Shown here one piece after another: positions 12,601 through 25,000 of a stretch of DNA of 64,000 nt. The notes under the pieces are model-generated. The model saw only the letters and a list, made by a program, of their open reading frames with translations. It was not told where the DNA came from and did not search any database. Location of the stretch: positions 186,001 through 250,000 of the forward strand of contig JAJKFH010000864.1 in NCBI GenBank assembly GCA_023333565.1, given 5' to 3'. Origin of the DNA: Puffinus mauretanicus. Its lineage: Eukaryota; Chordata; Aves; Procellariiformes; Procellariidae. Within the stretch, counting starts at the first letter, position 1. Each line of letters begins with the position of its first letter. The position numbers and the translations under genes are program-made.

Positions 12601-15600
12601 CCAGTTATTGCAAGTCTGTCACATTATGGATAGATATTACTTTAATTGAAGTACCTGTCCACTGAAAGGCACTTTATGCATTAGAATAGTTGCCAGACCT
12701 TCACATTCTGAAGGATACCATCTCTTCTCTATAGAAAGATTGAAAATGTATTATTTCAGTCTGAGATCTTGGTAACAGTGCTTCCAAGAAAATAGTTTTA
12801 CATGCAGTAAATTGGAGTCTAGCATAACTTGATATTGTGAAAGCAGAACATAACATAAAAAATCTAAAGTCAGATTGTCAACACATTGGTTATAGCAAAA
12901 GATTTTTTAATTATTTGTCTGCATTTCCCCAGCTTTAAGCAGAGTTATTGTGGGCAACATAGTATTCACAAAATTTTATACATAAATAATAATGTAATTA
13001 TATAGTGATTATAGAGTTCTAGACACTTAGAATGGAAAATATCACAAATACTATGACTACTTGACATAATATCAGTGTAAAAATCTATTATTTAATAGCT
13101 TCAGAATATTCACTCATGGCCATGGAACAGTTATGAAATCCTCTGCTCTGGGCTTAGGATGGAGAGAGAGATAGAGAGAGAGAAAGAGAGATGTATGTCT
13201 GTCTGTATGTGTACATACACACACACAGAGAGTTATAACTCTGTGTATGAATGAGAAAATGGGATGTTCTTTGGGATGTTCTCATTTACCTTTTAATCAG
13301 AAGGAAACAGTAACACACAAGTCGTGTAGACTCAGAAGCTATTAGCGTTTGAAGAAAACAGTAAACACGCATAATAAAAAAGTGGTGTAATAGTCAAGAA
13401 ATTATCAACTAGAAAATATGTTTGGACATGATAGAATTTCACTGTAATTATGGAAACAAAATAAAATTAGTATAGAATTAAAACAGACTCCTAAAGGGAA
13501 ATACATACTATTGCACAATTTCAATATTCAATTTTTAAAAAAAGAAAGGCAGAAAGAAAATAAACAGAAAAAGATTTAGTCTAAGAATTTCCTATATATT
13601 CTTCATTATAAATTCAAATTTTCTTTTTTAAAAAAAGAAAAAGAATGGATACCAAAAACATTCCCTTGTACTTAGGTTAGAAAGCCGTTAGCATCCCAGA
13701 CATAGCTCTCTTAAGTATTTGACCCTGGTTAAAACTGGAGAAACACGAATTATAAATCATCTCAACTGCCTGGCCAAAATGAGTATGACCTTTAACTCAC
13801 TTTGAATCAATTCAGACTAAAGAATTAGGATCTCAACCTGCAAATAAACAAACAAACAACAAAATGTGATGACCCAAGATTATTTGTGCCTTTCCCACAG
13901 TACCAAGAAGCCTTTTTGGATGACCCTGCCCAACTGTCAAGAGTGGTATTTGTGGTAAGTAGAAGCAAGCACATAAGTCTAGCGAGAGAGAAAGGAAATG
14001 CTGTGAAGGAGGAGGTAGGGAGAGAGCACCAACAGGGAAACAGGGAGTCAGAATCCAAAACCAGCACAGTTTTTCCAGGAATTGAAGTAGGTCTCTAGCT
14101 ACAGAAGGGTACTCAAAATAATAGTGTAGTATTGAAATGTAAGGTCTCCGTTAAGTACCTAAGAGCAAAGTTCATAACTTACTACTTTACAAAGACAATA
14201 CTATTACAGTGAAACAGGGGGAAAAAAGCATTTCTGTAAGTCAAAAACACTTTCTTAGGGTGTTTGGAGATTTTTCCCAAGTCTCTTGATGATCTAAAAC
14301 TAAGTCCAAATCAGGAAAATAGCCCATGGGAGAAGACATTAATCGCAACCATAGTGCCAGGATAAAAAAAATAGTGGCTATTCAATAACTTGAGGGTTTT
14401 CTTCCTTGGGAACTTCTTGCTTAAATTAAGCCCAATATTTTTATAAATTACATGTAGAGTTGGTTGGGAATTTTTCAAAATTAAAACCCAGCCAAACGAC
14501 AACCTCCAAACCCAAAAGCAGAGGTTGAAATATTTCAGCTTGCCACTGGGAAATGAAATATTTATTTTGGGGCTGGGTTACACAGCACTGAGATGGTTAA
14601 GTTTCATAAGTTGGGTTAAAATAGAGTGGAGGCACAAAGACCAGCTCAAAACCCAGAGTAAATTGGAGGAAGATGAAACTAAAGGTTTTGGTTAAGCTCA
14701 CAGTGAACCCAGTATCTGGAAATGTCAAGAAGTGTTGTTTAGCTTCGAATGACAACACAAAACAAAGGAATGGGATGCCGTGAAATTTTACTGCTGTGTA
14801 AAAAAAAGTGTCAATATTTCTTTCGTCTGACACAGCACAAATTTTGAAACCCTGGCATCTTCACAGGATGTAAGTATTAATTTGCAGCCAATTCTGATAA
14901 ATTCAAACGCTGCATGCTGTTAAGCAAAGGATGTGCGTGCAATGGTGTGAGAGGAGAGCCAGGTAAAGCTCTGAGATGCATGTCTTGACCCTTGCCTTAG
15001 GGTGGAGATCAGAAGACCAAAAAGCTCTTTCAATTCAAAACCAGATTTTATTAAAATATAAACCAAAATAATTAACCTTTTAAAGAGAGAAAACTTAGAC
15101 TAAATAAGACAGAGCAGAAATAAAATTGTATATAAACAAATCTCCTCCATCCATACTTACAGGCAAGTTCTTGCTTCTCTGCTTGGTTACCGTGATCACA
15201 GTAGGTTTTAATTTGCAGCCAGCTTCCTCTGATCCCTAAGAAGTTTCTCTCTGCCACTGTGGGGGTTGAGTTATGGGTGAGTCAAGTCCCTGCTCCTTTC
15301 AGTACTATGTCCATGGGCTACAGGTCCTGCCTCCTTGCCATGACTCTCTCACCCACAGACACTTTTTCCTCCCCTGGGGCCGGTGACCATCTCCCAACCC
15401 TCTGGAGGCACCACCTGAGCCCACCGCTCTCTGCTGAAAGGCACATCACGCTACAGGCAATCTGAGAACAAACTGTCCAGCACATGTGCCACAATCTGTT
15501 TTTATTTAGTTTTAGAATCTGGTATTTGGACCACAGAGCTATCCTGTTTGGCAAGATGACAGCTTTCTGATTTAGTGAGTAGAAAAGTATCATTTATTTG

Positions 15601-16714
15601 ACTATATGAGAGGAATGTTGTTTCCTCTTTGTGAATCCATTGCCAATATTAATTAGCTTTTCCTCTGTATGATTTTTTTTTTTTGTCTCTCTAAGAAACT
15701 CTTCTGATAAAGTCTTTCGGAAGTTTAAAGACTTTATTTAAGCTGTGTTCAAAGTATTTAACAGCTTTTACGTCAGCATGATAGATTTTGACTTTTTAGT
15801 GGGTACCATTTTTATAGCAGCAAATTAAGGAAAAAGTTTAAGAGCTGTCACCTCCAAAGGAGAAACGATTTCAATTTTATTCAAAACAACACAAAGAAAA
15901 CTTCCTGAACCAAGAAAAATAATGTAGGTGTATACTGATGATCATACTGGCAGCTTGGAGGTGAGAGAGCAATGATGAGCGCCTATATTCTGCTCGTGGA
16001 AGGAGGCACTGAACAAAAGACTCAAAGACAGAGAGGTGTCCCTGAAGTAAAGACTCACCACACGCAACATCCAGGAAGATGTTTTGAATCAATGTGTTCT
16101 AGGGCCAGGTCAGGCCACTTAACTACAAATAGTTAATGACAATAAAAGCTGCAATTTTTGCTGAAGAAATTGGTTACATATATTAAAAATGTTTTCTTGA
16201 CATTGTAGATTACTTCAGCAATTATCTGTAACTCTTGTTCAGTACACAGACTAAAGCCAGTACCATTCTGAATAGACATCCTTAGTGAGACGTTGTACAT
16301 GCAGTATGTTTAAATTTACAACAAAAAAAAAGAAGAATGTTTCCATGACATTATTCACATAAGTAAATTTAAACATCTGAGTGGAAAATACAGTCCCAAA
16401 TTGGGAACATACTTGTGCAGTCACCAAAATTACTTGCAAAATCAAGTCTTCATTCACAGAGATTTCCATTATAAAGGAAAATGATGGTATTTCTATATAG
16501 AAACAAGCTCACTTAAATTTGACGTCTGATGATGAGATTTGCATATCTAAAAGCAGGAATGCAATCAATGCAGAACTCAGTCTTTATTAACATTTTGCTC
16601 AATGAATGGACAAACCTCTTGTGTTTTCTGAGAATATCTCTGGAATATCTCAGAGGATGCAGCATTAGTTGGATAAAGTACCAGAATTACTTTTAAATAG
16701 ATTATGAAAAAAGA
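9666..16714. other. Gene-poor sequence
   Basis: No gene recognised. Contains the compound microsatellite at 13161-13232 and A-rich blocks near 13530-13560 and 13620-13650. Open frames up to about 100 codons, for example near 10720-11100, show no domain. Confidence 0.58.
13161..13232. repeat. Compound microsatellite: (GA)n, then TGTN/CA repeats
   Basis: A GA-rich run at 13161-13192 (GAGAGAGAGATAGAGAGAG and more) passes into ATGTATGTCTGTCTGTATGT and then ACACACACACAC. It is likely length-polymorphic. Confidence 0.93.
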
Positions 16715-17042
16715 CATTAGAGTGTGAAAAAAGGAGAGTTTATGACCTCTGGGAGAAGGGGCAGGAAACTCAGGAGGACTACAAATATGTTGTGAGGTTA
16801 TGGAGGAAGAAAATTAGAAGGGCCAGCTGAACTAGAACTTAATCTGGCAACTGCCATAAAAGACAATAAAAAATGTTTCTATAAATACATTAGGAACAAA
16901 AAGAGGGCTAAGGAGAATCTCCATCCTTTATTGGATGCGGGGGGAAACATAATGACAAAGGATGAGGAAACAGCTGAGGTACTTAATGCCGCCTTTGCCT
17001 CAGTCTTTAATAGTAAGACCAGTTGTTCTCGGGGTACCCAGC
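16715..17042 (+). mobile_element. CR1 LINE, 5' portion of a truncated copy, before the LTR insertion
   Basis: Translated in frame with small shifts, the segment resembles the part of CR1 ORF2 between endonuclease and reverse transcriptase, including recognisable stretches near 16740-16830 and 16860-17040. It stops at the codons for Gly-Thr-Gln and the same protein sequence resumes at Pro-Thr-Glu-Leu-Glu-Asp after the LTR, so it is one CR1 interrupted by a later insertion. The 5' boundary is uncertain by some tens of bases. The copy lacks ORF1 and the endonuclease, as is usual for 5'-truncated CR1. Confidence 0.85.
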
Positions 17043-17533
17043 TGTCCTGGTTTTGGCTGGGATAGAGTTAAATTTCTTCCTAGCGCTATGCTTTGGATTT
17101 AGAAGAATGATGTTTTTAGTTGTTGCTGAGTACCCTGCGAGTCAAGGACTTTTCGGCTTCCCATGCTCTGCCAAGTGCACAAGAGGCTGGGAGGGAGCAC
17201 AGCTGGGACAGCTGGCCCAACTGGCCAACGGGGTGTTCCATACCATGTGACATCATGCTCAGCATATGAATGGGAGGCGTGGTCCAGGAAGTAGCGATCA
17301 CTGCTCGGCGGGTGGTGAGCAATTGCATTGTGTGTCACTCATTTTGTATGTTCTATCATTATTATTATTGTTATTATTTTCCCTTCCTTTTCTGTTCTAT
17401 TAAACTGTCTTTATCTCAATCCACGAATTTCACTTTTTTTTTCCAATTCTTCCCCCTGTCCCACTGAGGGGGAGGGGAGGAGTGAGCGAGCGGCTGTGTG
17501 GTGTTTGGCTGCCTGCTGGGTTAAACCACTACA
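17043..17533 (+). mobile_element. Solo LTR of an avian endogenous retrovirus inserted in the CR1
   Basis: A 491-bp unit begins TGTCCTGG and ends CACTACA, giving TG...CA-type ends. It contains an ATTAAA poly(A) signal at 17399-17404 followed by T- and pyrimidine-rich sequence, and ends with a G-rich block near 17466-17490. No gag, pol or env sequence adjoins it, so it is a solo LTR left by recombination between two LTRs. The flanks are CCAGC before and ACAGC after, consistent with a 5-bp target duplication carrying one substitution, or a 4-bp CAGC one. A related LTR in the opposite orientation starts at about 63899. The family name is not assigned. Confidence 0.85.
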
Positions 17534-19129
17534 ACAGCCCACCGAGCTGGAAGACAGGGATGGGGAGCAGAAAGAAGCCCCCATAATCCAAGGGGAAATG
17601 GTTAGTGACCTGCTACACCACTTAAACACACACACAAGTCTATGGGGCTGGATAGGATCCACCCAAGGGTACTGAGGGAGCTGGCGGAAGTGCTCACCAA
17701 GCCACTTTCAATCATTTATCAACAGTCCTGGCTAACTGGAGAGGTCCCAGTTGACTGGAAGTTAGCAAATGTGACGCCCATTTACAAGAAGGGTCAGAAG
17801 GAGGATCTGGGGAACTAGAGGCCTGTCAGTCTGACCTCCGTGCCGGGGAAGGTTATGGAACAGATCATCCTGAGTGCCATCACGTGGCACATACAGGGCA
17901 ACCAGGTGATCAGGCCCAATAAGCATACATTTATGAAAGGCAGGTCCTACTTAACTAACCTGATCTCCTTCTATGACAAGGTGACCCTCTTAGTGGATGA
18001 GGGAAAGGCTGTGGATGTGGTCAGCCTAGGCTTTAGTAAAGCCTTTGACACCGTTTCCCACAGCATTCTCCTAGAGAAACTGGCTGCTCATGGCTTGGAC
18101 AGGTGCACTCTTTGCTGGGTAAAAAACTGGCTGGACAGCCGGGCCCAGTTGGCAGCCAGTCACAAGCGGTGTTGCCCAGGGCTCAGTATTGGGGCGGTCT
18201 TGTTTAATATCTTTATCAATGATCTGGATGAGGGGATCGAGTGCTCCCTCAGTAAGTTTGCAGACGACACCAAGTTGGATGGGAGTGTTGATCTGCTCGA
18301 GGATAGGAAGGCTCTGCAGAGGGACCTGGACAGCCTGGATCGATGGGCCAAGGCCAATTGTATGAGGTTCAACAAGGCCAAGTGCTGGGTCCTGCACTTT
18401 GGTCACAACAACCCCATGGAACGCCACAGGCTTGGGGAAGAGTGGCTGGAAAGCTGCCCAGAGGAAAAGGACCTGGGGGTGTTGGTCGACAGCCGGCTGA
18501 ACATGAGCAAGCAGTGTGCCCAGGTGGCCAAGAAGACCAATGGCATCCTGGCTTATATCAGACATAGTGTGGCCAGCAGGAGCAGGGAGGTGATCGTGCC
18601 CCTGTACTCGGCACTGGTGAGGCCGCACCTCGAATCCTGTGTTCAGTTCTGGGCCCCTCACTACAAGAAGGACATTTTGTTGCTGGAGCATGTCCCGAGA
18701 AGGGCAACGAAGCTGGCGAAGGGCCTGGAGCACAAGTCTTCCCAGCTGAGGGAACTGGGGTTGTTTAGCCTGGAGAAAAGGAGACTCAGGGGAGACCTTA
18801 TCTCTCTCTACAACTACCTGAATGGAGGTTGTAGTGAGGTGAGTGTCGGTCTCTTCTCCCAAGTAACAAGAGACAGGACAAGAGGAAATTGCACCAGGGG
18901 AGGTTTAGACTGGTTATGAGGAAAAATTTCTTCACTGAAAGGGTTGTCAAGCCTTGGAACAGGCTGCCCAGGGAAGTGGTTGAGTCATCATCCTGGAGTT
19001 ATTTCAAAGACATGTAGATGTGGTGCTTAGGGACATGGTTTAGTGGTGGACTTGGCAGTGCTAGGTTAACGGTTGGACTTGATGATCTTAAAGATCTTTT
19101 CCAACCTAAGTGATTCTATGATTCTATGA
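17534..19129 (+). mobile_element. CR1 LINE, 3' portion after the LTR, with 3' tail
   Basis: CR1 ORF2 sequence continues from the reverse-transcriptase finger region through the RT domain and C-terminal thumb to a stop at about 19015-19017. A roughly 110-base 3' UTR follows and ends in the diagnostic ATTCTATG repeat (two units at 19113-19128). Together with 16715-17042 the element is about 1.9 kb of CR1, truncated at its 5' end. Its tail differs from the CR1 copies at 8947 and 27349, so it belongs to another CR1 subfamily. Confidence 0.93.
17840..18919 (+). pseudogene. CR1 reverse transcriptase (ORF2) remnant with an open frame of about 360 codons
   Basis: The longest readable part of the CR1 RT. 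Counting from 17840, a Phe-Ser-Lys-Ala-Phe-Asp-Thr motif A region lies at residues 65-71 and Phe-Ala-Asp-Asp (motif C) at 140-143. It cannot be active. The Asp normally preceding FSKAFD in motif A is Gly64. The region around residues 104-118, which should hold the motif B Ser-Gly-Val-Pro-Gln-Gly sequence, is deleted and frame-shifted. A TAG at 17816-17818 interrupts the frame upstream, and a frameshift near 18895-18905 moves the C terminus into another frame. The open frame begins with GTG, not ATG, so it is a fossil reading frame rather than a gene. Confidence 0.9.
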
Positions 19130-21411
19130 CCATGAATTGTAACAATTTAGTTATTTCACTGTTTTGTGGAGTCATTCAAAAAGAAAATGTTGTGTAGCAA
19201 GTCCAAGTAATTAAAAGGTATATAAAATGTACATATGGTGCTAAAACCTCAAGATAAATGTAGATATGAGATCCAGAAAGAAAATATTGAAAAAATAATT
19301 GAAAAAGAGCTATCTGTATAGCCATCTGGTTAAAAGCATTAGTCATGTTTAGACTACATCCAGTATTGGTTTGAGCAATGTTCTGGAGAGAAAACAAGGC
19401 AAGCATGTTGTAATTGAGTAAAATGGGTATAGATTAGAGAAGCTTCCACTTTTGTTGCACCTAATCCTGTCAAGAGATCCATGATGACAATAACATTAAT
19501 AAACAAGTAGCAGTCTTAACTTACTAAAAGTCATGTTTTTTACTGGGTTTTCTTTTAGTGGCCTTCCATCATGAAAATCTGTTTTTCTTCAGGAAGTCTT
19601 CTGAATAAATGAAATATTTATTCAGAGCAGTACTCTGTTAGAATAAAAAATGAAAGTTGATTTAAATTGCCTTTCTATACATGCAGAGAAAATCTACACA
19701 TTCAAGTGGAATGGATTTCATTAATAAAAGAGGGAAATGAAGCCACAGATTTAAAAAAAAGTCCGTATAATCAGTTAAAATCTCAAAATCCTTAAATTGC
19801 TAGAGAAATTTTATTCTCTCTTTGATTCCCTGTTTTAATAATTTTAAAGCCAGAAGGTTCACTTTAGGCTTTCTACCATTAGCATATCACCCCAGGCTTT
19901 ATGTGAGACCCTGATGTTTCTGTGGGTGCTGACAAAACCAAAATACATCCACGTTCCTGGCTGCTTCTGAGCCTGGACTTGCCATTTGCATCTACCATTT
20001 GCCTATGCCTTTATGGCACATCTACTCAATGCAGTGTATTGCCACAGAAAGATCACCAGGCCCTTCTGAATACCAGTGTCAAGCAGAGGTGCTCATTCAG
20101 ATCTTGTGATCAGCCACATTGGTGCTTTTTCAGGAGGACTAATTCATGAGGGTGGAGTGGCCACTGTGCTTCTGCTTATAGACTAAGATCAGGTATCTTT
20201 GTGTAGCACTGCACTGGGCAATGTAGATGTATTGTTTACTTTCCACAGTCACTGGGGAGAGATAGGTGCTTCCCAAAGGCAATGCACATTATCTGTCTTC
20301 ATGCTTATCTCAAGATGGGTTGAATCACCCTCTCAAAGACTGTGCTTCAGTCTGGGAACTCCAGGACCTTTCCAAAGCTTAGGAAAGCTTGTCCCATTTG
20401 AAAGGAAGGGAAATGATGGCAGAAAATTATTCATTGCTTAGAATGAGTTGGAGTAGAGCTCTTTGTAATAAGATGCTCTGGCAATTCAAAATGGGAAAAA
20501 ATGGTAATTGGACAGGAACAAAGCGGAGACCTATAGAGATCAGCATACTGGGGTGACACATTTTGACCAGTTAAACAAAGAGTATGGACAGTTGTTGCCC
20601 CTTGTGAAAATGATATAGGATTCTAGAGGTAAACTGAAGGAAAAGCGTGATCTGTTTTAATTTGCTACTTAACAATTTGATTTTTATTTAATCTGACAAC
20701 CCATTCTATTAGTCTTTAAGACTGTTCAAACTGATGGCTTATAATCATTAATGAAACTTTGTCTAAATGAATAAATATGTCAAAGTACTTTAATGCCATA
20801 TCAACATTAAAGCATAAAGTCATCCTTTTATAGGGTATTTGATATATGCCAGTGTGCTTTAACATGTTCTCCAATAAATGAAGAAAAATGAGATGCTCAT
20901 GTAACAATTGAGGGGTCCCAAAGAAAATCTCACCTAAATGTCAGAAGTATTTTTCTGCCAAACAAGATTGCTGTACCTGAAAACATCAGTAGTGCTGAGA
21001 TCTCCCATATGGATATCTTGTTCTAAAAGATCAACATAACACCATGTGGCCTCCCTTCTAATGACTGCACAAATCACTTGCAGAGGGGAAGCTTATCCTC
21101 GGAATGTGGTAAGTTTCCACAATGCCTACCTTTTTTGCTATTGAGAAATAAACCAAAAGCATTACATTTTCAAAAGCATTTATTCTTATTCAAATACAAT
21201 GTTAATGTCTGATAAATATACATTTTTATTAGAATAATTCTAATCTCTTGAATATGTACTTTGTGAATTGGTTATGGAGATAATTATAACCATAATTATA
21301 TGTCCTCTAAAGCCTCATGACCATAGGGCTCAGTGAGTATGCTAGAAGGGAGATCATGTCTTCTTACCTATTTAGCAGTCTTTCAAAATGCCAGGAAGCT
21401 ATTTTACAGGA
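19130..21411. other. Gene-poor sequence between two LINE relics
   Basis: AT-rich intergenic DNA between the CR1 ending at 19129 and the older LINE remnant at 21412. I see no gene or structured element. Confidence 0.55.
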
Positions 21412-22050
21412 GAAGGAAAATTAATTGACATTATTTATTTAGATCTTGAAACTGCCTTTGACAAAATCCCTTGCATCGAACAGATAAAGAAATTCAGCAG
21501 GATCAAGGTGAGAGGCAATTAGTTGCCATGGACTAGAAACTGGCTAAGAGTCAAAAAAAGGTGACTGCTGAGGTACAGCAAATATATTCCTATATATAAG
21601 GTTTGTGCAGTTATATATGTGTAGCAGTGTTCTGGAGAGGGTGATAAACAGCAAGATAGCAAAATTATATAGGTCAAGCAAACCCAGGCAAAACTAGAAG
21701 GCCTAACATGGGGAAATAGACAGTGTAGTGAGGTGGCAATATGAAATTCAATGCTACAATAAATCTGGATGCAGTCCTAAATTACTAATCACAGCTCTCT
21801 AAGGATCACTGCTCAACAGAGATGAAAATCAGAAAGTAAATATTAGGCTACAAAAAGCTGGTGTGAAGAATAAAAAGAAAAAGTTCATAAGCCCATTTAT
21901 AAATCAAAATACATCTGCTGTGCTAGGAATACTGTCCTCAGGTTAGCCTATCTCAAAATATAGTCTTTCTAAGGGTGCAGACTGGAGTAATAAGAAAGAT
22001 TAGGAAAAGACTGAAAAGTCTGTAGTAAGAAAGATGAGAACTGGAACTCT
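21412..22050 (+). pseudogene. Decayed ancient CR1/L2-like LINE reverse transcriptase
   Basis: At 21425-21520 one frame reads Ile-Tyr-Leu-Asp-Leu-x-x-Ala-Phe-Asp-Lys-Ile-Pro, the RT motif A region with its catalytic Asp, soon followed by a stop. Downstream, scattered frames recall the region after motif A: Ser-Lys-Ile-Ala-Lys near 21649 and, after a one-base shift, Met-Lys-Phe-Asn near 21740. Many stops and frameshifts show that it is a fossil. It is much older than the CR1 at 16.7-19.1 kb. Boundaries are approximate. Confidence 0.68.
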
Positions 22051-25000
22051 GTCCTTCACAGAGACCTCCTAACCTACCTTGTCTTATCCAAGTGAAGACT
22101 GGTGGTGAGGAAGATAAAAGGAATTTAATCTTACAAATAAGTGTGCTTCTCCCCTTCATGCTTCTGACACAGATTTTGGTGGAGGAGGAGGAATATGCTT
22201 TTTAAAAAAGGAAAACAATGTGAGGATCTATAAATATTAAATCCAGGCTCATAAGCAAATCAGAATTTTTTGATATATAAGGTGGCATTTTTCCTTCTGA
22301 AGAACACTTAATCATTGTCCATATAGTAGTAAGCACCATGCAGAAGCAGCAAGTGTAAAATACGATGAGTCCCCATTAGGACCTGTTTAAGAAGTAGCTG
22401 CCTATTTGGGAAATTCCCTGAAGGTGAAGAGGGTGGAGAAACCAAACTTGGACCACGCAGAAGTATCATGGCAGGGACCCACAGATAGTCATAAAAGGTT
22501 GCACACTGCCACTTTAACACAGAGCTGATCTTGTATATTTTGGCTAGATCTTGTGTCTGCCATGAACTTCCCAGTACTGGCATACACACTATTTCCTGCC
22601 CCTAGGTCATGTCTCTGCCAGCACCCCATAGAGAGTGTGACTAGCTGACAAACTCTTGAAGAAACATATAGGGCTGATTTCCTTTTTAATCTCTTCCCTA
22701 AAACCTGCTGATATCTTCCAATCCACTGCAGTTTAGTTTATCCTCACACTTGCCCATTAAAAACAAAAAAACCTCAATGTTTAGTTCACTCAACCCCTCC
22801 TTCCTTCTTCCCTCCCCAGCTAGCACAAAGGTCAGGATGAGGTGACTTCGTTTTATACAGATGGTCATATTCCTCGCATGAGGGGGAATCAATCAAATGC
22901 AAGAGATCTTGGGGAAGGCAGGTGGGGTTAGGGTCCCTACCCTGGATGTCATGAGCTGGAAAGGCACACCAATGGCTGAAAATCTCTTTGGTTGCTATGG
23001 TATGGTATCTTGACACCTAACACCTCAATTTAGGAGGAACAAATCCAGGTTTTAGTCCTTATTTTCTGACCCAAGCATCATATAATTCTTCAGTGGAAAA
23101 TGAAGCTTACCCTAAAAACAGAATCAGCTGCATTTGTGGAGAGCTTTGGGATCATTCTAAACTAAAGCTGCTTACTCAAATCTTGTTCATTTTACACTCA
23201 TTTTATAGTGCAAGGAAAGTCAAATAACACACATTCCTCTCCCCCGACAAAATTTCCCAGCCTTCCCTCTCCCCATTTCCATTATTTCTGCTTTAATTCT
23301 CAAATAGTTAAAACAGCCTCCCCTTTTCCAGAAGAGCAGTTCTCCTCCCCAGCCTGAGTCCTCAGATTCAGATTACAAAATTAACTGGGAAGAGGATGGT
23401 GTAAATGACATGGAAAATATAGAAAGTGCATTAATGCTAGGACTGGCTAGAAAACTAGTGACATCTTTATGCTACATCCCTTCTGTGCTTCATTTTCCAC
23501 TGCTGCGTTCTGCTGCTAACCTTTGTCCTGTGCTGCTCAGAAAGTGCCCATATTATCTGAGTAAGACTCCGAGCCTTAATAATTTAGCTTATTGGTTTGA
23601 GCTGGCACAAAATGTGGCAGAACTGATGGCAGAAATAAGACCAAAATAGATTTGATGGAATTAATGGAGCATTTGTGGGCAGAAGTTGGCTTAACGCATT
23701 AAAGATTTTTTTCCTATCTTGACAGTGAAATGCAGGACTGTACCTACAGGGGATGGAGTTAACAGGGACTGATAAATCAGTGTAATGCAATAGCTAAAAC
23801 CACAGCTACATGGAGAAGAGCACGGAGAGAGCCAGGGCTGTATAACACTTGGGCAGTGCTGCTGGAGGTGCTCTGCTTAGGGAGGGGGATGAAAGTGGCA
23901 GAGGCAAGTGTGCCCATAAGCAGCCATTTGCTGCAAGCCACTAAAAACATGCTCTCTTATTCCCACTGGAGCATGGGACAGAACAGGACTGAGCTATCCA
24001 TCCCCTGTCCCTTGGATTGACTGCCCCATGGGTGTGGTGCGTGCAGCATTTGCTGTTCTGTGAGCCACAGCTGCAAGGGACATGGGGACAAGGGTGAGCC
24101 ATAGGCTTCTGAAGCTCCCAGGTGGAATCGGTGATCTCAGGCATCATATGGCCCCGTGCAAATGTGGGGAAGGCCTCCGGATCTGTCAGATTTTGCTCGT
24201 GAGCAAGGCAGAAGCAACACATGACTCAGTGAGCTAAGAGAAGAAAGGTGGGCTTTGAAGGAGGGTGTTCTGTAGATCTACCCCTTCATAAATCATGCTT
24301 TCAGCATCTTTCATTCATCATAATTGTCAAAGTAAAAAGGAAAGAGAATCATATAATAATCTGGCCTTCAGGCTGAGAATCTTGAACAAATTCACCTTGG
24401 TAAAATACCCCATTCATGCTGTGGCAAAACACATCAGGAGGCTGGCTGGAAGGTCTGGCCAGTATGGCTGAACAGGCAGTTTGAAACCCAGAACATCAAG
24501 TGCCCTCTGTTTTGCTGCTCTTGAGTACCCTTGTCTTATTTTCCTCACTAGGCAACAGTTTTGCAGGTCTGACTAAACAACATGGAAACTATTTTCCTGA
24601 GGTTTCCCCCAGTGTTTGGAACAGTTTGTTGTACAACACGCTATCTCTAATTGCTGGCAAGCAAAATTACTTTAAGCAACAAAAAAAACCTAAATAAAAT
24701 TTGAAAGAGTAATTAAAAGAGTCAGAATACTCAAGAGAAAACCTTCCTTTTTATTTTTATTTTCAGCGGAGATAGAAAGTAGGGAAGAGATTCTCCTATC
24801 TATTTTAACTATGAAATAGTGTTAGAAAGGAGACCTTAAAGGATGCTGCTGCTGCAAAAAAAAAAAAGGGAAGCAGATTTAAAAAGTAAAGACTTTTTGT
24901 TAGCAGAAACCAAAACTACAAAACTTCCACTATAGAAAAGCTGGACTGATGGAGTGATGATACCTGGAGAACGCAATGGTTTAATTGCTTCATTTTGTAA

